Below are positions 1-6,883 of a DNA stretch of 40,289 bases, piece after piece. How positions within the stretch are numbered: position 1 is the stretch's first letter; each line of letters begins with the position of its first letter. A program made the position numbers and the translations under genes. The DNA comes from CAIJXO01 sp964485905. GTDB taxonomy: Bacteria > Patescibacteriota > Minisyncoccia > Phycocordibacterales > GWA1-40-21. Location of the stretch: positions 1 to 40,289 of the forward strand of contig CAZAJY010000006.1 in the NCBI GenBank assembly GCA_964485905.1. Direction: 5' to 3'. Below the pieces are notes generated by a model that did not search any database, was not told the origin of the DNA, and worked only from the letters and a program-made list of their open reading frames with translations.

Positions 1-55
1 AGTGGTATCTAATTGTGACTTAGTGGTATCTAATTGTGACTTAGTGGTATCTAAT
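1..55. repeat. 21-bp tandem repeat coding LDTTKSQ heptads
   Basis: Two exact 21-bp units (1-21 and 22-42) and a 13-bp partial third (43-55) lie at the window edge. In the minus-strand GT8 frame each unit encodes the heptad KSQLDTT. A 21-bp unit keeps both the reading frame and the coiled-coil heptad register, so copy number could change without a frameshift. The array continues outside the window. Confidence 0.9.
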
Positions 56-1032
56 GAATTCTTCATGCTATCCAATTCGCCTGTAATTGAAGTCATTTGC
101 GATTTAGTTAATTCAAATTGAGTCTCATTTTGTAAACTATTTACTTCAGATTCAAAAACCGTCACCTCATTCTCAGATATTTTTTCTATCTCCGCCAAAC
201 CTGTTTGTCTAAAATATTTAAACCATTCTCTATTCATAAAGGAAAACTTATCAAGCCATGGTTTTTTGTTATTTGTAAGATGAATAATATATGAATTTTC
301 TATTACAGCCGAAAAACTTTTATAATTTGTATCGTAAAAAATATTAAAATCAGATAAAGTGAAACCTGCCTTAATAACATTAAAAATCATATTATTATAT
401 TCCGGTCCAAACCATAAAACATTCTCTTTAAATACATAATTAAAAACATCTTGATCCATTGTCACAAATTCTTTTTTCTCTTTTTTGACCTCTAATAACT
501 TAGATGTAATACTATTCAAACGCATCTTTTTAAGATTCAGGAGCATAACACCAGAATTAAAGTATCTATCTACTCCTACAATTATATCCCCATGTTGTTT
601 AAGGCTCTTCTCTGCCGCCATATCCCTTACCGCTGAAACAAAATAATTATCTATATCTAAATTATATAAAGTAGACAAATCCATCTGCACTAAAATATCT
701 CCATCAAGGTAGAGAACCTTATCATAATTTATTAACAAATTCGGGATATCAAACTTAAATAATGCTGCTTTTGAAACATGTGGATGTTTGGTATTTAATA
801 AAGTATATTTATTTTCTAAGTTTAGAATACTTATAGAAACCTTATTGTCAGACATCTGATTAAAGATCTTGAGATATTTATCCTCGACATTAATACAAAA
901 AATATAAATATCATAATGAGTATCAATATTTTTATTTTTAATCAAAGAAAACATCGCCACCCCCGTAGGAACAGCAAAATTATTGTCTGTAATAAATACT
1001 ATTGGTATTTTATTTTTACTATCTACTATCAT
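1..1032 (-). CDS. GT8-family glycosyltransferase with C-terminal coiled coil (3' end outside window)
   Basis: My translation of the minus strand from ATG 1032 is open to base 1 (344 codons), so the C terminus is missing. Seen: a GT-A DxD motif (D110-G-D112, in YLDGD), then FNSGVMLLNL, DQDVFNYVF and HLTNNKKPW, the usual order in GT8 retaining transferases that act on lipopolysaccharide or cell-surface glycans. From about residue 255 the chain becomes an S/T/Q/E/L-rich coiled coil ending in exact LDTTKSQ heptads. The start overlaps the stop of the GT2 gene upstream (ATGA), so the two are translationally coupled in the exporter operon. It probably adds a hexose to the exported glycan. The family is confident; donor and acceptor are not known. 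Confidence 0.85.
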   Translation of the reverse strand, partial: MIVDSKNKIPIVFITDNNFAVPTGVAMFSLIKNKNIDTHYDIYIFCINVEDKYLKIFNQMSDNKVSISILNLENKYTLLNTKHPHVSKAALFKFDIPNLLINYDKVLYLDGDILVQMDLSTLYNLDIDNYFVSAVRDMAAEKSLKQHGDIIVGVDRYFNSGVMLLNLKKMRLNSITSKLLEVKKEKKEFVTMDQDVFNYVFKENVLWFGPEYNNMIFNVIKAGFTLSDFNIFYDTNYKSFSAVIENSYIIHLTNNKKPWLDKFSFMNREWFKYFRQTGLAEIEKISENEVTVFESEVNSLQNETQFELTKSQMTSITGELDSMKNSLDTTKSQLDTTKSQLDTT

Positions 1033-1847
1033 TTTGTATCCTTAGTATTATCCCTATGGTTTATAAAATCAAGGTGTTTTCTTGTAAATCTTTGTCTATT
1101 TTCCTCCAACATATTACTGATCTTATCTTCGGGATAAATTATTTTAAATGTTGTTCTGTGATTATGAAAGACAAAAACATCCTTGGCAAAAACTAATTTC
1201 CACCCATCCTTCATCGCCCTTATGCAAAAATCATCATCGTCTCCAAACCCCACACCAAATTCTTCTGATAATAATCCAACACCTTCAATCACTTTTCTCT
1301 TAATTAATACAGAAAAAAAAGAAAGTTGAACTTCTGATACCACTATTTGACCCTTATATATTTGACCAATCTCTTTAGCATATTGTTGAGGATTATGATC
1401 ATATTCAGGTAAATCACAAAAATCTGATACATTTTCCTTTAAATTCTGTATTGATTGCCAACTAGTACACGGTGATGCTAAGGGACCGACTAAACCAATC
1501 TTTTCATCTCTCTCTGCTACATTAATCATTCGATCTAACCAGCCCTCATACACTTCAGTGTCATTATTCTGTAATACTAGATATTTAACGCCTAATTCCA
1601 TCGCTCTCTTTATCCCCTGATTTGTTGCTTTCACAAAACCAAGATTTTCTTCGTTCAAAATGAGCTCATACGGCACATTATTTTTATTAAGAAAACCTTT
1701 AACTTTCTCTCTACTTTCTGAATTTGATCCATTATCGACCCAAATTATTTTATAATCTTTAGTATTTTTTTGTATACTATCAAAACAACGGATTGTATAA
1801 TCCTCATTGTTCCAGGTGGGTGTTATTATAATAGATAATGTAGACAT
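1029..1847 (-). CDS. GT2-family glycosyltransferase
   Basis: A 272-residue inverting GT-A transferase of the rhamnosyltransferase/WcaA-like kind. Seen: N-terminal beta strand LSIIIT, the nucleotide-binding segment WVDNGSNS (about residues 35-42), and the metal-binding DxD-type motif in LVLQNNDTEV. The later part contains GFGDDDDFCIRA, which fits the acceptor/catalytic ED region. There are no membrane segments, so it should act on the cytoplasmic side of the membrane on a lipid-linked glycan. It lies 5 bp after the pyruvyl transferase gene and overlaps the GT8 start by 4 bp. The sugar donor cannot be read from the sequence. Confidence 0.87.
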   Translation of the reverse strand: MSTLSIIITPTWNNEDYTIRCFDSIQKNTKDYKIIWVDNGSNSESREKVKGFLNKNNVPYELILNEENLGFVKATNQGIKRAMELGVKYLVLQNNDTEVYEGWLDRMINVAERDEKIGLVGPLASPCTSWQSIQNLKENVSDFCDLPEYDHNPQQYAKEIGQIYKGQIVVSEVQLSFFSVLIKRKVIEGVGLLSEEFGVGFGDDDDFCIRAMKDGWKLVFAKDVFVFHNHRTTFKIIYPEDKISNMLEENRQRFTRKHLDFINHRDNTKDTK

Positions 1848-1852
1848 TTTGT

Positions 1853-3007
1853 TTAATCCCTTAAGATCTCATTAACAATACTATCTAGATTATTTTTTGC
1901 TTTTCTAGCTAGACTGTTAATCTGATTTTTTGATTGTGGCACATTAATACTCATTACCCTCTCACAAGTGCTGACTAAATCCCCGATCCTTACATCAAAA
2001 GGAAATGAGTCATCCCAATTCCGGCAGTATTCAGCTACCTTATGGTTTTCAAGCGAGATTCTCCTCACACCATACGCGATACTTAATATCCTACCATGCA
2101 ATGAGGTTCCGATCCATAGTTTGGAATTTGCAATCCAATCTACGAGACGTAATGGATTTTTCTCCTTAATTATATCCACTCGACTCTCGCATAATTCATC
2201 ATTTAAATATTTTTTAATCTCTAAATAACTCCCCTCACTATCATGGTACCTTGCTGATCCAGCGATAAATAAATATACCTTACAACCATACTTATCTATT
2301 ATTTGTTTTAAATTCTTAGCTACCGTCTCGATAGAAAGAACATCTAAAAGAGGCTGCTTAACCTGAAATAAAATATATACCTCTTTTATTTCGTTAGGAG
2401 AATAATAAAAAGGTAATGCATGTATTACGTCTGGTAATAAATTATTATTTATACCTAAGGACTTAAGGTAGTCAGATGATGTCTTACTTCTTACAGACAA
2501 CATCTTAGCCATCTGTAATGAATTAACAGCTTTATTAAATAAATCAACATTTTTAAACTGCGGCAAGGATTCAAATCCACCGACTGAGTTTATGATAATT
2601 TTTGTATCTCTATTCTTTTCATAACCGCTAAAATGAGGTAAATAAGCCAACTGATAATTAATATCCCCCACAAGACAACACCTCATTCTTCTTTTCTCGT
2701 CTTTAGTTAGTTTTGAATACAAATCAAAATCTGTATTTTTAAGAGACATGCTGAGGGCTCGCTCTATATCAGCACCACCAATCTCTCCCCCAACAATCCA
2801 AACTGCGTCCCAGTGGTTACTAGATAATAAAAAATCATATGGTAATACTTTTTCACCTATATACTCTCTCATGTCAGAGCTAATTAATGAACTGGGAGTA
2901 ATGTTACGGCCACTATTTTTTAACGCCTCTTTGGCAATTAAAAAAAAGAGTGAGTCGCCAAAATTATCTCTCTCATAGGCACCAATAGTTAATATATTTT
3001 TACTCAT
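1853..3007 (-). CDS. Polysaccharide pyruvyl transferase family protein
   Basis: A 384-residue protein that matches the polysaccharide pyruvyl transferase family (CsaB/EpsI-like), which adds ketal-linked pyruvate from PEP to sugars of surface polymers. Seen: the glycine-rich start LTIGAYERDNFGDSLFF, the internal VRSKTSSDYLKSLGI segment, and the family hallmark near the C terminus, WIGTSLHGRILSIAYG, with the conserved SLHGRILS. Length is normal for the family. The start overlaps the sulfotransferase 3' end by 8 bp, so it is operonic. Some members are not pyruvyl transferases, so the substrate is inferred. Pyruvate would give the glycan negative charge, like the sulfate added by its neighbour. 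Confidence 0.82.
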   Translation of the reverse strand: MSKNILTIGAYERDNFGDSLFFLIAKEALKNSGRNITPSSLISSDMREYIGEKVLPYDFLLSSNHWDAVWIVGGEIGGADIERALSMSLKNTDFDLYSKLTKDEKRRMRCCLVGDINYQLAYLPHFSGYEKNRDTKIIINSVGGFESLPQFKNVDLFNKAVNSLQMAKMLSVRSKTSSDYLKSLGINNNLLPDVIHALPFYYSPNEIKEVYILFQVKQPLLDVLSIETVAKNLKQIIDKYGCKVYLFIAGSARYHDSEGSYLEIKKYLNDELCESRVDIIKEKNPLRLVDWIANSKLWIGTSLHGRILSIAYGVRRISLENHKVAEYCRNWDDSFPFDVRIGDLVSTCERVMSINVPQSKNQINSLARKAKNNLDSIVNEILRD

Positions 3008-3713
3008 TTGATTTTACTGATTTAAGTCTAGATGCTCTCATCACAAGAGCCTTTCTATACAAAATAACGTCTTTCTGATGAAACTTCTCTATTTTAGTAA
3101 TTAGATCTGGATTTAATATATATTTTTTATTATTAACTTCATTATTAATATTTTCATGATATACCTTACCATCATCATTTAAAAAATATTTTGAAAAAAA
3201 TTTAATATCCTCATTATAAAATTCAGTGATCCCAATAAAATTAAACTTCTCTAATTTGAATCCCCATAGATATTGAGTATATATATTCCTTAATTCTTTA
3301 CAAAAACAAAAATCCTCTAATGTCCAATTTTCTTCAATTACTTTTTTATGTAAAGGAAGAGACTTTTCTTTATTGTAAGTTCTTTTCCAATAATAATAAT
3401 GTGACGCTAGTCTTTCAACCGGATTACGTAACCAAACAGCGTATTTAATATTTTTATCATAGTTTAAAAGTGAATACTTTATTGGAAAAAAATGACCATG
3501 AATACAAACGCCTCTTTTAATTTTAAATAAATTTCTAATTATAAAATTAATAATCTGTATTTTTCTAATAATCTTCTTTTTATGCATCGAAAAATCCTGA
3601 TAATCAGTAAGGTATGAATCCTTAAAAAAATCAGCTAATAACCTACCAAAACTTACGCCAGCAGTTTTTGGTAAATGTACAGAAATTAAAGTGTACTTAT
3701 TCATTCCTTCCAT
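3000..3713 (-). CDS. Sulfotransferase family protein
   Basis: A 237-residue protein of the PAPS-dependent carbohydrate sulfotransferase type. Seen: the 5'-phosphosulfate-binding loop HLPKTAGVSF (residues 13-22; K16 and T17 are the usual PAPS contacts), and the 3'-phosphate segment LRNPVERLASHYYYWKR (about 96-112; R and S contact the 3'-phosphate in the family). It has no signal peptide or membrane segment. It overlaps the Wzt-like gene by 13 bp. Very A/T- and Lys/Asn-rich compared with the exporter genes. It probably sulfates a sugar of the exported glycan; PAPS supply genes are not in the window. Confidence 0.82.
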   Translation of the reverse strand: MEGMNKYTLISVHLPKTAGVSFGRLLADFFKDSYLTDYQDFSMHKKKIIRKIQIINFIIRNLFKIKRGVCIHGHFFPIKYSLLNYDKNIKYAVWLRNPVERLASHYYYWKRTYNKEKSLPLHKKVIEENWTLEDFCFCKELRNIYTQYLWGFKLEKFNFIGITEFYNEDIKFFSKYFLNDDGKVYHENINNEVNNKKYILNPDLITKIEKFHQKDVILYRKALVMRASRLKSVKSNE

Positions 3714-4954
3714 ATGTGTTCTATGTACAAAAGGCCCTTATATTTATTTTTATTTCCAACAGAATAAATGCTGAGGTTCCTATATCTTGGTTTTAGATCG
3801 TAGCCCTCATGTTCCGAATTACCAAAACATATAATATTAAGATAATAATCACCGTGCAGCACCGGTAAACTATCAAAATGTATAGTGAGACTTTTACTGC
3901 TACCGCTAATCAAATAGTTATCCATCTGGGTATTGTAACCAAATACCTGACCACCCATAACAGAGTGTAACCCGATACCCACATTAAAGGAAATATCTTT
4001 TTTCTTCATTTTAAAATCGATTTTGATATCCATTGATTCGCCTGTTTCAAATGTATTCTTTACTTCCCCATCCTTATCTATAAATTCTACGCCTGTTATT
4101 TCTGCTATTTTTTCTCGTCTTGGTTCTTCTATATTAATCTCATTTTGAGACTCTTTAAGATTTTTCTTTTGTTCATCTTCAATCCTCTTCTCCTCATCGG
4201 ACATATTTTGATAAATATATTCATTACCTACCTCTTCGGCGGAACCGATCATGGCGATCTCACCATTACGAAGAAGCATGGCACGATCACAATATTTCTG
4301 AACTGTCTCTATGCTATGGGTAACTAAAATAACGGTCTTGCCTTGTTCTTTATACTTAGCAAATTCACGGAGGCATTTGGCTTGGAAATTCGCATCACCT
4401 ACCGCGAGCACTTCATCCATCAAGAGAATTTCTCTATTAGCATGTATTGCTACAGCAAAAGCCAACCGCACCTGCATACCAGAAGAATAATTTTTTATTT
4501 TCTGATCAATAAAACGCTCAAGTTCGGAAAAGGCGACAATAGAGTCAAATTTGGCATCTATTTCTTTCTCGGTCAGACCTAAAACTGTGGCATTTAAATA
4601 TATATTATCTCGTCCGGATAATTCTGGATTAAAGCCAATACCAAGCTCTAGAAAGGGTGAAACTAAGCCATTCAGGCCGATATGGCCTTTATCCGCGGTA
4701 TATACCCCAGCTAGTATTTTAAGTAAGGTGCTCTTGCCTGAGCCGTTACGTCCCAAAATACCAAAGAACTCCCCTTTCTTAACCTCAAAGGACACGTCCT
4801 TTAGCGCATAGAAAGTTTCGTAGCTATTCTTTTTAAAAATATTTACAAAGGCACTGCGTAAAGTGGTGATTTTTTCATGGGGTATAGAAAAACGCTTAGA
4901 GACATTTTTTACACTGATAGCTATATCTGATTTTTGTTCGTTATTTTTACTCAT
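3701..4954 (-). CDS. wzt: ABC transporter ATP-binding protein for polysaccharide export (Wzt-like)
   Basis: A 417-residue ATPase. Residues about 10-250 are the nucleotide-binding domain: Walker A GRNGSGKST (68-76), ABC signature YSSGMQVRLAFA, Walker B ILLMDEVLAVGD, and the H-loop VTHS. After a charged linker the last ~140 residues form a beta-rich domain (IGLHSVMGGQVFGYNTQ, HGDYYLNI) of the Wzt C-terminal type, which in O9a-like systems binds the modified end of the glycan before export. It follows the permease gene by 5 bp, as usual for wzm-wzt. The presence of this domain argues for an ABC-dependent pathway in which the polymer is completed in the cytoplasm. Confidence 0.93.
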   Translation of the reverse strand: MSKNNEQKSDIAISVKNVSKRFSIPHEKITTLRSAFVNIFKKNSYETFYALKDVSFEVKKGEFFGILGRNGSGKSTLLKILAGVYTADKGHIGLNGLVSPFLELGIGFNPELSGRDNIYLNATVLGLTEKEIDAKFDSIVAFSELERFIDQKIKNYSSGMQVRLAFAVAIHANREILLMDEVLAVGDANFQAKCLREFAKYKEQGKTVILVTHSIETVQKYCDRAMLLRNGEIAMIGSAEEVGNEYIYQNMSDEEKRIEDEQKKNLKESQNEINIEEPRREKIAEITGVEFIDKDGEVKNTFETGESMDIKIDFKMKKKDISFNVGIGLHSVMGGQVFGYNTQMDNYLISGSSKSLTIHFDSLPVLHGDYYLNIICFGNSEHEGYDLKPRYRNLSIYSVGNKNKYKGLLYIEHIWKE

Positions 4955-4959
4955 TTACT

Positions 4960-5742
4960 TTAAATTAATTCAGCGACGGTACGCTCGGTTTTACGGAAGA
5001 CTAAATATGCTAGAGTGACGGCGACAATAATACCGAACAATAATAGAGAAAAGTCCCCGAAGGTGCCGAACCTATTATTAATTAAACCTTCCTTGGAAAA
5101 ATGCACAATATAGGCAAATGGACTGATGAGCAAAATCTGTCTAATATGGGCTGGCATAAAAGTAAGTGGATAAATAATAGGCGAAGCATACAATAAGACC
5201 GAAAGTAATATTTCCCAAACATTACTTAAGTCCCGGAAACGGACATAAAAAGGTGCAGTGAGAAAAGAAAAAGCTACAGCTAAAATGTACAGAAGGATCG
5301 AATAAACAAAGAACATAGCCAGACCAGACAAACTAGGTATCTTGTTGTAAATAAGGAAGAAGATAGCTAGAACAATAAGGTTCATTCCAAAAATAAATAG
5401 GGCGTTTAGGGTAGAAGCTAAAACAAGAGTCCAGCGTGGAACATATATTTTTGTCACTAGCTGAGCTTTTGATACCAAAGAAGTCATACCCGTCATGGTG
5501 GCCTCGGAAAAAAATTGGAATAATAGTAAGCCGGTTAAAAGCTCCAGTGGGTAATAAGGTGCGCCAGAATTCCGCATATTGAATATAGAAGAAAAAACAA
5601 AGTTCAGAATAGTAAACATTAATAAGGGTTTTAATATAACCCAAATATAACCTAAAACACTACCGTGGTAACGGAGTTTGAAATCTGTTTTGGCCAGACG
5701 CCAGACTAATTCCTTGTAATTTTCATGGGATTTTGTAAGCAT
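4960..5742 (-). CDS. wzm: ABC transporter permease for polysaccharide export (Wzm-like)
   Basis: A 260-residue integral membrane protein with about six hydrophobic segments. The start region LVWRLAKTDFKLRYHGSVLG followed by YIWVILKPLLMF is the ABC-2 permease signature of the polysaccharide/teichoic-acid export family. Length matches Wzm/TagG. It pairs with the ATPase 5 bp downstream. It lies only 20 bp after the Fic gene, with no terminator between them, so the two are probably cotranscribed. It should form the membrane channel for the lipid-linked glycan. Confidence 0.93.
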   Translation of the reverse strand: MLTKSHENYKELVWRLAKTDFKLRYHGSVLGYIWVILKPLLMFTILNFVFSSIFNMRNSGAPYYPLELLTGLLLFQFFSEATMTGMTSLVSKAQLVTKIYVPRWTLVLASTLNALFIFGMNLIVLAIFFLIYNKIPSLSGLAMFFVYSILLYILAVAFSFLTAPFYVRFRDLSNVWEILLSVLLYASPIIYPLTFMPAHIRQILLISPFAYIVHFSKEGLINNRFGTFGDFSLLLFGIIVAVTLAYLVFRKTERTVAELI

Positions 5743-5762
5743 ATTTAATGATTAATTTTTAT

Positions 5763-6821
5763 TTATTTCACCAAGTAATTTTCTGCTGAGAAAACGTACT
5801 GATCAATAAAGATTTTTTTGAATGGAACTAATGAATTTAATTCATAAAATACCAAAACTGCCTCGCGATAACCGTCTTCATCTGTATTACGATAAGATAA
5901 TGGAGCACAATTATGAGCCAACAAAATAGCATTACCGATCAATCTCGCGGTTCTTTTATTACCATCCTCAAATGGCTGAATATAACTAATACCAACAATT
6001 GCCAGTAAAGCCTTTAGATAAGGATTACTTATTCTGGCAATTGCCTTAGCTAAAGAATCCACAGCCTCGGCTATTTGGTGGATATTATCTAAGGGTTTAT
6101 AGGTAGAACCAGTTACTCCCACCGGTTTTGCCCGCAAACCTTTATTAACATTTAAATCCTTAATTAAAATTTTATGAATCTCCTCAATATTTACCCGAGT
6201 AAATTCTTTAAATCTATTAATGTTTTCCAAGATAAATTTAAAAGCTTCCTTATGATTTAAGATCATAACCTTTTCTTTTTTATCATGACCAACAGCCTCC
6301 TTACCTTCCAGGATAAGTTTTTCCGTGTCTAAAAGTGTGTAAGTATTTCCTTCTATCTTTGAAGATTTCCAAGATAATTCAATGATAAATCTCTCCAACT
6401 CCTTTTCTTTAATGGCTTCCGGTAAATTTCTGGTTCTTTCCAAATATTTCTTAGTAAAACTGTCCATAAGTTGATTCTCCTCCTTAGTAAAAAGGTCAAT
6501 TTTTACTGCCTCAAATAAATCGAAGTTGTACTTTGTTTGGCTGTGTCTCTTGTCTGGCTCAATAGAACAATATTTTTTAGCATCTATATTGGCAACTAAA
6601 CGGCCTAGAGAAGTTATCAGATATTCTACTGAACGCCCAGCCCCGGTACTTTCCAAAAGATTACTAGCTTTCATTTCAGCTAACTCTCTTTTAACCGTAA
6701 CTAAAGATACATCGGTGCCACGAGCAATTAATTCAAAATGAACAGAAGATGAAGAAAGAGAACCTTTTTCTAAAAGGATAGATAGTATAAATTGTTGGTT
6801 TGAAGATATATTTTTGATCAT
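5763..6821 (-). CDS. Fic-domain protein with N-terminal winged helix; catalytic His replaced
   Basis: A 352-residue protein. Residues 1-70 resemble a winged helix (FILSILLEKG, VTVKRELAEMKASNLL). The Fic part follows: an inhibitory-helix motif SSKIEGN (S153...E157-G158; family pattern S/TxxxE-G/N), the flap region RAKPVGVTGSTYKP (230-243), and the active-site loop IQPFEDGNKRTAR (281-293). The family loop is HxFx(D/E)GNGRxxR; here position 282 is Gln, not His, and Lys289 replaces the second Gly, as in Doc. Fic enzymes use the His to modify proteins with AMP or phosphate, so this one may be inactive or altered. The gene has its own palindromic operator and is followed by the exporter genes, which suggests a regulator. 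Domain call confident; activity unknown. Confidence 0.85.
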   Translation of the reverse strand: MIKNISSNQQFILSILLEKGSLSSSSVHFELIARGTDVSLVTVKRELAEMKASNLLESTGAGRSVEYLITSLGRLVANIDAKKYCSIEPDKRHSQTKYNFDLFEAVKIDLFTKEENQLMDSFTKKYLERTRNLPEAIKEKELERFIIELSWKSSKIEGNTYTLLDTEKLILEGKEAVGHDKKEKVMILNHKEAFKFILENINRFKEFTRVNIEEIHKILIKDLNVNKGLRAKPVGVTGSTYKPLDNIHQIAEAVDSLAKAIARISNPYLKALLAIVGISYIQPFEDGNKRTARLIGNAILLAHNCAPLSYRNTDEDGYREAVLVFYELNSLVPFKKIFIDQYVFSAENYLVK

Positions 6822-6841
6822 AATCGTATCATTTCAGCCCC

Positions 6842-6868
6842 CTAATCGTATCAAAATGATACGATTAG
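6842..6868. promoter_or_regulatory. Operator palindrome at the Fic promoter
   Basis: A perfect inverted repeat with 12-bp arms CTAATCGTATCA / TGATACGATTAG separated by AAA. A third half-site, TAATCGTATCA, lies at 6821-6831 and overlaps the first base of the Fic start codon. The palindrome sits between and over the -35 and -10 boxes, so binding there should block transcription. The winged helix of the Fic protein itself is the obvious candidate ligand (inference). No T-tract follows on either strand, so it is not a terminator. Confidence 0.75.
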
Positions 6869-6873
6869 TGCAA
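6845..6873 (-). promoter_or_regulatory. Promoter of the Fic-exporter operon
   Basis: On the minus strand, -35 TTGCAC (6868-6873), a 17-bp spacer and -10 TACGAT (6845-6850) preceded by TGA, an extended -10. Transcription would start near 6838, giving a leader of about 17 nt. The promoter would drive Fic and probably the wzm-wzt and glycan genes after it. Confidence 0.6.
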
Positions 6874-6883
6874 GTTTTGTATA

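Noticed and set aside
1..55. CRISPR array at the left edge
   Set aside because: The 21-bp units are directly adjacent with no spacers and are read in frame as coding heptads.
6842..6868. Terminator between the ligase and the Fic gene
   Set aside because: The hairpin is not followed by a T-tract on the minus strand; it overlaps a good promoter.
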